From the NCBI GenBank assembly GCA_019915135.1, contig JAHLMK010000007.1, positions 186,001 through 250,000 of the forward strand: DNA of 64,000 nucleotides. Reading direction: 5' to 3'. The position numbers were made by a program, and so were the translations under genes. Under the pieces are notes generated by a model. The model searched no databases. It saw nothing but the letters and a program-made list of their open reading frames with translations, and was not told the origin of the DNA. Below are positions 1-12,248 of this stretch, piece by piece. Origin of the DNA: Strobilurus pachycystidiatus (taxonomy: Eukaryota > Basidiomycota > Agaricomycetes > Agaricales > Physalacriaceae). Positions within the stretch are counted from its first letter, which is position 1. Each line of letters starts with the position of its first letter.

Positions 1-59
1 AAGTTATCCCGATGAAACAACGCTTGATGCTTGATAAGTCCTGACTTGTCCATGTGTAG

Positions 60-691
60 GGAACCAGCGGATATTACCAGAACGTCCATATCTACAACAA
101 CGTGAGTCCCATCTTTCCTAGCTTCGTACGAGCAATTAACGGACCTTTTAGTACTGGGGTACGACATCCCTTTCGTTAATGTTCTGACTCTGAGACGTCA
201 CATTCAGTTAACACTCTCGGTCACGCGCTTGACTCTGGTACCGGAGCGAAGGCTCTGGTTGAGGGTAACTACTTCAACACCGTATGCTTTACCATCCCAA
301 TGTCACCCAGCCACGTATCTGACGGCGCTCAAAGGTCACCACTCCCGTTCTCGCCGACAGCGGCGAATTCTACTTCCCTCAGACATCTACTGAAGCGTCA
401 GCTTGTTCTTCGTACCTCGGACGCGCCTGCGTTGTTAACACCTTGTGTGTACCCTCTCTTGTTATCTTTCTCGTGCTAGTTCTGATACATACAGGCTCTC
501 CTCCGGGACCGTTACCGGATCTGCTGCCAACGCACTCAACGGATTTACGAACGTACGCGTGGTCATCCAAGCTATCCTCATACGAGGTACTGATTTCTTT
601 GCAGTCCATCTCCGAGGGCACGTCTGTCCTCTCTGCCAGTTCTGCTGCCGCAGCCGTGCAGGCCAGTGCCGGCGTTGGCATCATCAACTAA
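60..691 (+). CDS. Pectin lyase (PL1 family), C-terminal part; 5' end outside window
   Basis: Secreted polysaccharide lyase that would cleave pectin by beta-elimination. Only the 3' part is present. Exons read as 60-101, 152-158, 208-281, 335-444, 480-552 and 605-691; they splice to 131 in-frame codons. The protein reads HIYNNYWVNTLGHALD, then KALVEGNYF, SACSSYLGRACVVNTF and a Ser/Ala-rich end finishing VQASAGVGIIN. This order (NNYW, GHALD, EGNYF, CSxYLGRxC, Ala-rich tail) is that of fungal pectin lyases; the two cysteines of CSSYLGRAC are the conserved pair near the C-terminus. The second exon is only 7 nt. The intron before position 60 ends in TAG at 57-59; the preceding exon lies at or before base 3. 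The family call rests on motif order, not on an alignment. Confidence 0.8.
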
Positions 692-1436
692 GCTTGCGGT
701 CCTTTCAATCATTCAATTGTACTTCATTGGCGCCCGCCCGACGTGTGTCTTGCCTAGTCTAGCTTGTATACCCACGCTACCTAGTACCTATCCATTCCGC
801 GTAAGAAACAAAATTGCATCAACAATTAACATGTTTGCTGTGTCTTGGCGTTTGAAGTTCTGATGATCACAGGATGATCTAGTCATCGCTGATTCTTAGT
901 TCTATGCGAAGGCAAGGATTCTCGATACTGCGGAGCTTCTTGTCCGACTCCCAGATTACCTACAGAAAAGATTCCGCACAGAAGGTGATACAACAAGCGG
1001 TCCACGCAGGAAACGAACGTTGTCATCTCGAAGACGGGAGAGGCCCGGGGAGGCGAGAGCGGTATATATGATTGCCATAAGCTACGGGAACATGAAGTCA
1101 AAGCGATGGTGATCGAACGCAACGATACCACGCTTGCTCCCTGACCCCCAGAATAGTCACTACAGTCCGAGTCAGTGGTGACCAGTGTACACGAGCGCCG
1201 CGGAACACTGGACAGTCCAATAGCTCACACTAGTCTCGACGACGACTCAGAAGTGTTATAGCGTTTTAGACTGACCCAAAAAAGCCCATCACTCCTGCGC
1301 AGATGTCAATCTATTTTACACAAACATACTACGCATGCGAAGACGAACGTATACACACACATACAACAAGAGCACAAAAAGTACACACAACGAAGAAATG
1401 ATACACACAGCAAACGAGAAAGCAGAACGTCCGAAT
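692..1436. other. Intergenic, no gene seen
   Basis: Convergent spacer between the 3' ends of the pectin lyase (+) and the phosphatase (-). Open frames here are short and carry no recognisable motif. Both genes should place their polyadenylation signals in this spacer, but I could not pick one with confidence. Confidence 0.5.
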
Positions 1437-4400
1437 CTAATGCAAGTACTTCTCATTGAGCTTGTGCACCTCCTTGGCGAGGAACGGCCACGTAACCGCG
1501 CCCGCCAGCTCTTCCCTCAGCCTCTCCTCCTCCTCTCCATCTCCTTCTTCTTCGCTCTGCACCCGCTCCCTCGCCAACCTCACCTCCCACCCACAAAGAT
1601 TATACAACAACCTCATGTTCGGCTGGATCAATACACTCAGCCTCCGACTGCGAACGATCAAGTACGCCTCCACCAGGGATATCCTCAGATGTTGCATCAC
1701 ATACGCGATCACCACCGTCGCCGACCGTGACACGCCCACCCGGCAGTGCACTAGAACCTTTCCGCCCTCCCGCCGCGCTTCGTCGATCCACTGGCTGATG
1801 GGCGCGAGCTGCGGCTCAAGCGTATCGATCCCATCGTCACAGACGCCTTGAATGTCCAACACCTTGATGCGTCCTGCGCGTTCTTCGATCCACAGTGAGC
1901 CGCGCTTGACGCTCGACGGAGAGGAGATGTAATGCGTCGTCAAACCCGCGTTGGGGTTACTGGGATTCGCGTGGCATGTAGCGTTGGGAGGAGGAACCAG
2001 CGCGCACTCGCCCACGGAAACAACGTGTGTGATCCCTAGGGCGTGCAGCATGAACACGTTCGAAGCATGATTACTATTCCAGATCATTAGGATTATGAAA
2101 GACGAAGGAAAACAGAACACTCACAGATTCCCAAGATATAAGAACGGCAACACCCTCGACGGAAAACTCCCATCAAATCTCGGATCGTCAAACCAGCTCT
2201 GGTGGTCCCAGCCAAACACCGAACTTGCCGGTAAAGTGCTCGCCCTCGGCCGACCAGTCCTGTCTGTCAAGCCCTTCACATTCGGCACACTACTGCTCAT
2301 CGGAATTCCTGAGCTGTCCTCTGTCGTCGGACCCCACCCAGCCACATACGGGTTCACACCAGCCCCAATCTCCATGCTCCTCCCCTCCCGATGGTGCCCA
2401 AAATACTTCGACCCGCGCACAGGCCGTCCGCCACTGCCGCCGCGCTCTTCCGCCTCCCACCGCCGAAGTATACCCAAATCGGTAGTGTACACGAAAAAGC
2501 TGCGTTCCTTTGCGACCTGTAGTTCCAGGTATGCTTCTGGGAGGGAAACACGCTTGAGGGAAATGAGAAGGCAAAGGGCGAGGACGGAACTCTCCGTGTA
2601 TCCATCTGATGAATATATGAGGACTTTGATCGGGCGACTAGGAGCGTGGGTGTGTGGAGGGTCGACAGGGTGAGACGGAGACGGGGATGTGAAAGATCTA
2701 ATGCGGGAGCTCGACGACGGACTGGGTGTCGATGACGACATGTTGAAGAGCGGGAAAGACGGTGCGCTCGAGAGGAGACTCCATCGCCGTCCTTCGCTGT
2801 CCTTTCGTTTAGGGCTGGCAGTCGTGACAGCATCGTCCTTATCTTTGGAAGCAGCGGGCGCAGGCGTAAGCCACCGCTCCAAAAATCGCACGAGGTTCTT
2901 CATGGGTGCAGTTCCAGTCGGAGAGGAAGGGAAAGGGAGATGGATGATGGAGTTCGCGTGGACTGGTGGTCTGGGGGGGATTTCCCCGCCGTTTGAGCCC
3001 GTCTCTTCCGCCACACGCTCCCTCCAACGTGTTTCGAGAGCGTTCAACTGGTCTTCGGCAGCCTTCATGTGCGCTGGGCTAGGAAAAGGCGCCAGGTCAT
3101 GGCACTCGATGCAGATATCGTACCCGGCTGGATTGGTAGGCCGCCGTGGATGATAGCCAAACGCCCCGTGGTCGTAGTCAAAGTCCTTCCCATCTCCGCG
3201 ACCTGGCACCGGCACGTCGTTCGAGTTGCCAAGAAAGACCTGCCCAAACGGAGACTCTACCTCTGGAGGATGGTCTGGATTCTCCGGAATTGTTGGTGGT
3301 GTTTGCGGTGCCCTCTCAATCCTCAGCAGCTCGCTCGCCGCCGTCAGATCCCGCATCTCGTCCTTCTCCCGCATCGCAAAGTCGATGGTGTTACATTTGA
3401 CCGCAGAGTCGTCCGAGAGACTGGACTCTGTGCTGTCAGAGGGCTGGGCGTAGCGGCGGACGAGGTGGCGCAGCTTGGAATCGGGGGCGAGCAAGTCATC
3501 CTCGGTTGCATCGAGTAGGAACACAGTGTAGTCTGCCAGATGGCTGTCATCGACATCGCCATCGGCCGTGGTGCTAGCGGCCTTCTTAGCACGAAGCTTG
3601 TCCAGCCGCTCCTGCTTCTTCTTCGATATCGCCATCCTGAAACGCTCGGCGAGCTTCCGTGCGTTCTGCGAGCCTTTCGCGCCCGTCAAAGTAGGCGAAT
3701 AGATGACTATGTCGGACAACGTAACCAGTATGGGCTGTGAGCGGAATTAGGCTGTTTCCATCAAAGAGGGTGAATGGGACACACGACTTGTATGCCAAAG
3801 TTGCGCAGGGAGATGCCCTCTGGGACGCGAAGGGGGACAAATGCCCAGTCATTCGCGGCACATTCGTGGATAAGTTCGCTCGGGTTGAAGGTGGACGTGA
3901 GAACGGGAGGTGATCTGGACTTGCGATGGCGCGAAGGGTGTCTAGCAACATGAAATAAGCAGTCAGTTGAAAGAGATGATGGGCGGCGCACGAGGGATAT
4001 TCGGGTGTCACTAGCGGTGGTGGTGGCCTCATTGCCACCGGATGCATGTGCGCCTCTTTCGGCTCCTTGCCCGTCTCCCCGCTCTCCGTCTCTCCGATGC
4101 CGCCAATCTCCATCACCTCGTCGCCCACATGTACCGCCACGCCGTCATTGCCTATCCCCCTGACGTCCACATCAAGGTCAGTGTCGACTTCCATGTCGCT
4201 CGATGAATCGAGGTCGTCGCTGTCGTCGTCCGAGTCGTCGACGAGCTCGTCCTCGCAGACGACGTACATCAGCCCACGATAGCGTGGCACAGCGTCTGCA
4301 GAGGAGAAGAACATATTCTGCGCTGCGTTCGTTCCCTCGACGCCATGGAGAAACGGGAACACGACATGGTCGGGCGCATGCGATGTGATGTGGCGCAGGT

Positions 4401-4521
4401 GTAGCTCGGCAAGCTGGTCGGTGCTGAGAACCGGTATTGGCGGGGATGTGGGGTCACAGGAGGGGACCGTGGGGAGGGAGTCGAGGAATGCTGTCTCGTA
4501 GTCGAGCCCGTGTGTGGGCAT
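1437..4521 (-). CDS. Pps1-like dual-specificity protein phosphatase
   Basis: Likely Ser/Thr/Tyr phosphatase of the Pps1 group. Exons read on the minus strand are 4521-3992, 3941-3788, 3734-2125 and 2073-1437; they give 977 codons (976 aa) in one frame. The N-terminal part has the FLHGVEGTNAAQNMFF segment typical of Pps1 proteins, then an acidic Asp/Ser stretch. Next come a conserved linker (NDWAFVPLRVPEG, LSDIVIYSP) and a Ser/Pro-rich middle. The C-terminal phosphatase domain starts at SRVLPFLYLGNL and carries the P-loop HCRVGVSRSAT, with catalytic Cys near residue 875 and Arg six residues later. A glutamate-rich tail follows. The start is uncertain: the ATG at 4521 is the first clear one, but open frame and a possible extra exon lie upstream to about 4660. 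Confidence 0.85.
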
Positions 4522-5758
4522 GTCGTCGGCTCGCAGTGGCAGCGTAGGGCGTCCTCGTCGTTGCGGAGTGGTTCGGCGTCGTGCAACAGCGAGCTCGGCG
4601 TCGACGTTGTCGAAAGATAGACAAGCTGTGGGAAAATTAGAATACAGGGCTTCGACCGCACGTGATCGTCGCTGGGGCTATTTCAAACCTGTCAACCCCT
4701 TCTCCTGTCTTGCTCCGATCAGAATACAGCGCGATCGATACCTAGTATCCCCACACTTGGTGTGGCGCGCTTTATTGCGGGACCGTCGTTGGTGCAGCTC
4801 GTCAGATGTTGGTCCCACGCCGCCGCACTGCCTGGAGGCCAGTCCCTTTCAACGTAACTTTGGTCACCTGTATCTCAACATCAGATTAACCCCGGGTGTG
4901 GCCACCCTCCATCTCAACAGCAATGGTGATGGATATGTACACCTGCTGTCCGTGATTGTTATCTTGCTATCTGTGTCCAAGGCATTGCTCACAAGGTTTT
5001 CTCCACTCGCCCGGCGCCCGCGATCGGGATCGTGTTCATTTTCAAATCAATAGATTCCGACGCGACTCAAATAACAAATAAGTAGGTAGCTCCTCATTCT
5101 GCTCGGTGCCGTCAGCAATAAGCCCTGCCTTCGCGTTCAAACTGATGTCCGTATTTTTTAGACCCAGGGAACACACCCAGCACGCAATATTACAGTAATA
5201 TACAGACTCGGAAAGGAGAATCCTTATCACAAGATTCGCGGCTCGACTTCCAACACGCCACCAAATTGTCCTCTCCTTCCCACTCTTTCCAGGAACTGTT
5301 CTCCGCGAGCAGCACCCGGAAGATCCCCCATTCAATCCAAATACGGTCTCTGCCCGCGATCTAGATACACGGTATTGACCCATGACTGTAGCCATTCATT
5401 CAATGATCCATCTAGCAACCACGGGATACAATCTGCCCTACAGAATCTATAGCGCTGAATGAATCATTACAGTCATGTACACTCTAACAGCGGTCGTGTG
5501 CCAACCAAGACACCGGGAACAGTGCTCTGGTCTGGTCCGTGCGCGCCTCGGTACCTTTAGTGATAACGGATATGATAAAGATAGCCGCCCTGTAAGCGCG
5601 CTGCCGGCTGCTGCCGGTCGTCTTTTCCTTCCGTCATCGGGTCTCTTTCTTCTGCCTTCTTTGTCGCAATTGGGTAGCAGGTAGGTTAAGGATGCTTACG
5701 CACATATCTGTACTCTACGCTGCGTCCGGCAATCCTGCAGGGTCCGTGCCGTGTATTT

Positions 5759-5775
5759 ATTGATTGATTGATTGA
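5759..5775. repeat. Short tetranucleotide microsatellite (ATTG)4
   Basis: Four tandem ATTG units with one further base, directly visible in the sequence; non-coding. Confidence 0.9.
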
Positions 5776-6221
5776 CCACCAGCAATGCAAATGCACGATC
5801 CGACATCCCTTCAAAACGCAATCTGTCCTTGTCCTGCTTGTCTATCAATTATTCACAGCCAGCGCCCGAAAAACCGCGCACCGCTCGGAGGCTGTACTCT
5901 GGACAAGCACGTATCAAATTTCGGCAGATATTCGCCGCACGTCGAGCGCTCATACGCGCTGAACTCTGGAGCACCACTCCCAGCCTTTCTCGACGACAAG
6001 TTTATTACGCACTTGCACCTGACTTCCCAACGAGACGCCCACTCATTTACCTAACATGCACATACGTCTGACTCTAGTCAGCAACCCTCAGCGAACGCCC
6101 GCTGGTTGAAACAGCCAAGCTTTTCGCCCTATGTTCTGAAACTACAAAGACTCTTACTCCTACCGCGGGCGGCTCGGTTAGCACCGCCTAGGACTGGCGC
6201 GATTATGGATACGCCTAGCGA

Positions 6222-6227
6222 TATAAA
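6222..6227 (+). promoter_or_regulatory. TATA box of CE4 gene A
   Basis: TATAAA lies about 150 bases before the ATG at 6377. A pyrimidine-rich tract (about 6255-6370), usual for fungal leaders, sits between them. Confidence 0.6.
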
Positions 6228-6376
6228 ACCCACAGTGTTTCCAACGAATCCTCATCGGTGTCTCCTTTTCATTCCATTTCTTTCGACTCCGTGCCTTTTT
6301 TCTCCTTCTTAGCACCTCTTTATCACTCTTCTTTGCACTTTGCACCTTTACACTTTTTCCTCGCTTTCTGCTCGCG

Positions 6377-7521
6377 ATGATCTCGCCGACTCTTGTTGCT
6401 TCCATGGTGGCTTTGGTGTGGACGGCGAGCGCCTCTGCCGTTCCGATGCGCAGGCAGTCCGCTGGACAAGTCATCACCAGCTGTTCGGTGCCGAATACTG
6501 CTGCGCTGACTTTTGTGAGTTCTCCCTCTTCTGTTCTGCGACTTGAATTTTCACAGCTGACGGATCTTCCTCACTCAGGACGACGGTCCATATCAATGGA
6601 CGTACGTTCGCATATCCTTTGATTATACCGTTCTAATTATCTTCTCAGACACGACATCGTCGATCTACTCGACTCAAAAAATGCCAAGGGAACGTTCTTC
6701 GTCAGTGAGTCCCATTCCATCTGCTTTACCGCACTCTCAGTAACATTCCTATTTCTCGTAGACGGGAAGAACTACGGCTGCATCTACGACCAGCTTCAGG
6801 TCGACGACCTCAACTACGCCTACTCGAAGGGACACCAGATTGGTTCGCACACCTGGGCGCACAAAAACCTGGCCACGCTCTCTGAGGACGAGGTAGAGAG
6901 TGAATTTACTGGTGTTGATCGTGAGTCGGCGTCCTAGCATACTATTCGTCCATAAGCATGTACTAACGCACCTGTAGAGGCACTCCAGCGCATTCTCGGC
7001 GTCACGCCTGCAATGATGCGCCCACCTTTCGGGTCGTTCAATGATATTGTTACGAGTGTAGCCGCCAAGCACGGTCAGATCGTTATCAACTGGGACTTCG
7101 AGTGACTTCTTTCCCCCTTCAATCCATCTCCTCGTACTAATCCCCACGCAGCTCAGGCGACTCCGACGGCGTCCCCGCAGACCAGAGCAACGGCATGTAC
7201 GATGGTCTCGCCGGGAGACACCCTGCCACGATCTTGGCGCTCAACCATGAGACGTATGACAGTTCTGCGTATGTGTTTTTTCTACCTTCCGTCATCGGCT
7301 GACTGCTGACGGCTGATTGTACGCGCAATGTAGACATATTGTACTCCCTCACGCCATCGACGTGCTTCAGGCTGCGGGCTACAATCTTGTCACTGTCGCA
7401 GAGTGCCTCGGTGCGGCGGCGTATTCAAACGTCGGCCAGCCAGGGACACGCGATGTTAGTGTTTCGCTCCCTTTCGGGATGTATGCTGATGCACTTCATA
7501 TAGGGATCTTGGACCTGCTAA
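6377..7521 (+). CDS. Secreted CE4 polysaccharide deacetylase A (chitin deacetylase-like)
   Basis: Metal-dependent N-deacetylase of carbohydrate esterase family 4, probably acting on chitin or chitooligosaccharides outside the cell. Exons are 6377-6514, 6579-6601, 6649-6704, 6762-6920, 6978-7101, 7152-7268, 7334-7454 and 7504-7521 (251 aa). A signal peptide covers about residues 1-21, followed by a dibasic RRQ that could be a Kex2-type site. CE4 motifs appear in order: LTFDDGPY (catalytic base Asp and metal Asp), GSHTWAH (two metal His), MMRPPFGSFND, INWDFDSGDSDG, and LALNHETYDSSAH. The protein ends in GSWTC. It has no carbohydrate-binding module or GPI signal, so it is likely a free secreted enzyme. 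A paralogue with shifted intron positions lies at 33928-35225. Confidence 0.9.
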
Positions 7522-8386
7522 ATGCACTCTGTCTGAAGGTCTTCATGGTAGTATGTAGATACGAACATCGCAGTCATTTCACCAAAGCCTGGACTTTTAT
7601 TTATTCAATCTAATGCACACTTCACGGACGATTTCTTACATGCAACACAACTACTGAATGCTGCGGGCGAGTACACCTGCGCACAGAATGTGCATCTCAC
7701 TGATATAGGCCTTTGAATCCGCTGCTGGCATCCTCGTGCCGAAGGTCTGGGTCTCCCATTTGTCCGCAAACATTTTTTTTTCTTCATAAATAAGTCACTC
7801 CACGATGGGTTATCCGTGGTGCTGGTTCAGGATGGGCGTGATGCATACATATCTGGTCACCGTCGCCTGACTCGCCTACTAGAAGACCCTCATAGATGTC
7901 AAGAAGGCGCCGCGCAATGGCGCTGAGTCCCCAATATAATACCTTTGGTCCTGGATACAGTGTCCGAATTTATGACACTTTTACGCGTAGAGAAAGTCAT
8001 GCACAGTTACCCTGAATGAAATCCTGAAGGGAAATGAACTTTGTATAGAGTGTCTCATGCCACCCTTGTGCAAGCGAAATTTGGGAATAGATCCTACGAG
8101 TCTATATTTGCCCATCATCATTTTCGCAATGAGATTAACCTACGTACTTGGAGACTCTTCTAACAGTTAACTATTCTGCTAGATCTAGCCACCCGAGTGA
8201 CTATTCAGGGCCGGGCCAGTGGCGCAGCGCGACTAGTCACCAACCTTCACTAACGCTCAAGCGAACCTGATGCGATCATGAGATCCATCACGACGGGCAA
8301 ATACATCCCTGTACATCCCCTATAGGGAATTGGGCGGTCGTTTCTTTGCTCCTGCGTTCATCTAAAACGACTCAGCGTCTCACTCG
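7522..8386. other. Intergenic, nothing recognised
   Basis: Between the CE4 stop codon and the DUF6533 gene. No coding signature, repeat or clear TATA box was found. Confidence 0.5.
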
Positions 8387-10003
8387 ATGTCGGCCACAGA
8401 TGCTAGTCCCGCTGCCGCTGCCGACATCGCCACAACAGTGGCGAACGTTTATGCTACGCGCTATGTCACTAGTACGTCAAGTGTCTCTCTCATCTACTTC
8501 CTTTCTTGTAACCGTTTTTTTGCTAGTCGCTGCCTTTGGAGTGTGTTGGCTTCCTGGCTGCCTTCTGCCGCGCGCTTACTAACTCTGCGTAGTTGTTAAT
8601 GTGGGACCACCTCATAACGTTGGACGATGAAGTGCAACTAATCTGGAAGGCGCCACCCAATCTTCCAAAATCGTTGTTCCTCATTACGCGCTATACCGTT
8701 CCCGTCTTTATTGTAATGGAACTCGTCCGTGCGTGCTCTCCTTTATTCAGCGGACGTAAGCTCATCGAGTTGATAAGAGATGTGCGGAATGGCTGATCTC
8801 TCTGATATCGTGAGTTCTCCCGCGTTTTCTGAAGCACGCTTTGACAGTTACCGGCATAGTTGTGCGCTCTCTTCAGTCGAGTCTGATGTATTGATCTGGA
8901 CATTGCTCTCAGCTGTAGAGTGCTATTTGGCGCCAGCGTGAGCAGATTCACATCTTGTACAGCGCCCGACGTTGACAAATGGATGGAAATTGTACAGACT
9001 TTGTTGTCTATTATTACCATCGCCATTAGTAACTGTGAGTATTCTCGCCATATTATACATGATATCCACTTACTTCGGGCCAATACTCCGTCCGCAATGG
9101 CAATAGTCCTCGTATTGGTTCATCTCTGGAACCTCTGGGAGAGACGTCGTCGTTTGATCATGTGGACCCTCATTCTGTTTGTCCTTACACAACTTGCAAA
9201 CCTGATATGTTCTATCAAAGCAATTGTGACCATGACGCGTCAGTATCAGTTTCTCCGAGTCATGACTTGGTCGTTCACGAGCACCTTCAGATCTTGTCAT
9301 CTTCCATCCGGTGCTCAGGATATGTACTTTGATGGATCGTAGCATCATCGTGATTCTCTGGCTACCAGGTGTTCGTGCATCTTTCCAGATTGATTTCGAC
9401 TGTGCTTGATAACGATACAGATACTATTCGAGATAGTTATGCTGACCACAGTCACTTTCAACGCTCTACAACGACCGAGGGATCAAAGTCAGCCCATTGC
9501 TAAAGTTCTTTACAGGGATGGCGTTGCTTACTTTTTTGTACGTGTCAATGTTACGACCTTCGTCCGATGCATTGATTTCTGACACTAATCCCTTCGATAG
9601 CTTCTGTTTTGTAAGTCTATCGTTTGATGACAGAGGGGACCTAGACTGAGGCCAAACACCAATCCCTCGAAGCCCTGCGTCTCACAAATCTTTTGATATC
9701 CTTCTTTGCCCCGGTGCGTTGGCGTGCCTCTCTGTGAGCACCACGCCACGGTTCTGATCTTAGCGCCCTGCAGATATCCTTGCTTTTCCTCGGTATATTG
9801 TCAGTTTTCCATTCATTAGTACGGTTAGCGTAACTAAGAACTGTAACAGTTCCATATGGTGCACGACCACCCTCACCGTCACTCGACTCGTCCTGAACCT
9901 ACGGAAGGTTACGGAACGTCAGCGTTGTCGGAACCTGCGAGTTGACGTCGTGGATTCAGTGGACAATGATACAGGCACCGGCATTGTATTGTCGAACCTG
10001 TAG
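8387..10003 (+). CDS. DUF6533-type multi-pass membrane protein
   Basis: Integral membrane protein of a basidiomycete family (DUF6533) of unknown function. Exons read as 8387-8471, 8527-8540, 8593-8724, 8778-8809, 8919-9034, 9107-9242, 9319-9370, 9421-9537, 9601-9610, 9673-9713, 9774-9799 and 9850-10003. They give 304 aa in one frame. The family hallmark LLMWDHLITLDDEVQLIWK is near residue 35. Later come hydrophobic helices (FLITRYTVPVFIVMEL, IITIAISNFLVLVHLW, LILFVLTQLANLICSI, ILFEIVMLTTVTFNAL) and the typical RDGVAYFF...LRLTNLLISF segment. Two exons are tiny (14 and 10 nt). The fourth and fifth exon borders (8778-8919) are the least certain. Confidence 0.75.
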
Positions 10004-10577
10004 GCCAAAATGATGCAGCGGTTGTTCAAGCCAGTATACTTTGTGGCACCGGTCACCTAGCCTTCTGTTCGACGGCTGAAAGTGACCAGTGTTTGTCGGA
10101 TGCGTGGGTATGGCAAACAAGTACGGTATATGTAGAATGTTCAATACGCACGAACTGCGGTTAGCTATGAGAAATTTCCGCACATGTACGCCCGCGTCGG
10201 TGTGAAAGCAGTAAACCACTTGTTATCATGTGGAATGCGGACCGCCAGCACGACGGGGATAGACGCGTAACGCTTATGGTCCCGGCTCAGCAGAGTGACC
10301 TGGCATGTGCCTCTAGAAGGTAAGCCCTTCACACAAGAGCCTTAGAGTTGGGCGTTTTGAGTAATGACAACCCAACCGAGTACAGCCTCTACGGGTGTCG
10401 TGAGAGCCGTTCCCATCCCAACGACTAGCTCACGATTCTTAGCGAGCTTACCCTATTCATGTGATCCTCACAGATGAGTGCTCAGCCTCCACGAAACGAT
10501 TTGATTCGCAGTACGCCAGCACACTAACCTACAAAATACGGTGACCCGCACTGGGAAAAGGATTCGCATGTAAAAAG
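10004..10577. other. Intergenic, nothing recognised
   Basis: Convergent spacer between the DUF6533 gene (+) and the first of the tandem paralogues (-). No motif, tRNA-like fold or repeat noticed. Confidence 0.5.
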
Positions 10578-11950
10578 CTACAGCTCAGCTGCAGACATAG
10601 GTCGACCTCTCGAGGCGACTTTCAAGTCTTTCAGGTTTTGACTCTCCCGTGGCGGTAGCTGACCCAGCTTCTTGAGTTGCTGTTCTAATAACGCAGCTTT
10701 CCCCACAGCCAAGCGTTCCTGCTGCCGGGCATACTCTGCACGAGCGCGCTCTGCTCTTATCATCCCCTCCGCTGCGGCTATCTAGCGTTGAAGCTCCGTC
10801 AGCTCAAGTCGATAAAGCAAAAGCTGAGACAAACCTGATCTTGCATCGCAGATCTCTCTTTTTCAAGAGCTTCCCCTGCCTCGGCAAATTGGCGATCGTA
10901 ATCCATCCACGACTTCTGGATCTTTCCCAGTAGCTCCGGCGTCACCCCCTGCTCACGAAAAAGGAAAACGCCCGTCGCCTCCCTGTTGACCAGACTGACA
11001 CCGAGCAAGCGCCCTAAACGACTCTCGGCTGGTGGGCAGGAGACCTGGTCGCCGAGCAACAGCTCAAGAGAGTGCCACACTGTGGCCGACATGTGATAGC
11101 AGTTCTCGGCGAATGGATTGTATTCCGGTGCGGCCTCGATGGCGCATTTGACGACAACCGCCAGACGCTCGAGACTGAAGGGCGATCTCTCTGGATGGAG
11201 AAACTCCATGACTGCGATGGGGCTTGGGCGCGAGGCGGGATCATGTCCGGGAATGATGGAGAAGACATCGTTTGGTACGAACGTCGAGGACGATGATGCA
11301 CTGGCCACAGACAATTGCGCAGACGACATCAGGCCAGCTAATATCGAGGGATGGCCCCGCTTCTTAACATCTTTAACATCTGGGTATTCCGAAGTCCCAA
11401 CCAGAGTAGTTTCGGAGTCGTTAACGTGATGTCTGAATGGATGATGATGATGGAGATGGAGATGGGGGAGTCTGTGGGATCGCTGGTGCCGCTTAGCTTC
11501 GTCGACAAGACGATGGATGTCGACGAACGCGGACTGCTCGGGATGGACGACACCGTCTCGGTAGTACTTGACGTGCGCTCTGAGATACTCGTGCTGCGGC
11601 CAATGCTTCTCCTTGTGAAATGAGAGGCGTGTCACGACACTCTGAAGCGAAAGGTTGTGTCCCGACAATCGGCTGCAATCTAAGGTGTGGTGGAGGTAGC
11701 CCGTGGCGGTTGTAGTCGAAGGTCCCAAGGAACCAAAGAGGGTAGTGTTCGCAGGTGAAGATTCTCGAGATGATGAGTGAGGAACGTAATTTGTCGAAGA
11801 ATGAAGGGGGGCGGGCGTCTCGATGGAATTCATCGTAGAGGAGTAGAAATCTCGTTTACCAGAGCTCTGAGGGGGAGATGAATGGAATGTGTCGAATTGC
11901 CGTTTCGTCGAGCAATAAGTATCGATGAACCGACTGCGCGTGGCATGCAC
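10578..11950 (-). CDS. Unknown family protein, tandem paralogue 1
   Basis: Function unknown. Two exons on the minus strand, 11950-10835 and 10781-10578, give 439 aa. The N-terminal 60 residues are Ser/Thr-rich. A folded part follows with SLQSVVTRLSFH, a His-rich loop, and SPFSLERLAVVVKCAIEAAP followed by AENCYHMSATVWHSLELL. The end (MQDQIAAAEGMIRAERARAE onward) is charged and Ala/Glu/Arg-rich, likely a coiled coil. The next gene upstream (12249-13479) has the same plan: an SLxSVVTRL block, an RLxxxVxxA block, one intron before the coiled-coil exon. Start could instead be an internal ATG near 11833. I recall a similar Cys/aromatic block (xCYxxA) in expanded agaricomycete families, but I cannot assign an activity. 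Confidence 0.7.
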
Positions 11951-12248
11951 TTGGGAACGGTGAGAAAGTTCGCGATTGAATTAACCTTCAACCTTCACCT
12001 CTGTCGATGATGGCGTCAGTGTTTCGCTTGGTGTGCTGGTAAACGCCTTGCACATACCACGCCGCAGATTGAATGAAATAACGTCATAATAAATACACAT
12101 TGCCCTTCAGAATCAAGACATTCGGCAACAACCGCTGAGACAGACCAGAGTCCGTTGACATTCAAAACACAAGAATTCGAGATGCGGGGTTGATACAAGG
12201 AAATGAACGCGGGGGAAGCCCCACTGGTAATCCGATATCGATAGAGTT
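11951..12248. other. Spacer between tandem paralogues
   Basis: About 300 bases separating the stop of paralogue 2 from the start of paralogue 1; it must contain the promoter of paralogue 1. No TATA box stands out. Confidence 0.5.

Larger units (their letters stand above)
4522..6376. other. Intergenic; divergent promoters
   Basis: Region between the start of the Pps1-like gene (-) and the first CE4 gene (+). It holds the (ATTG)n microsatellite at 5759-5775 and a TATA element at 6222-6227. Open frames at 5042-5395 and 5768-6071 have no family signature or splice support, so I treat them as chance. Confidence 0.5.
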
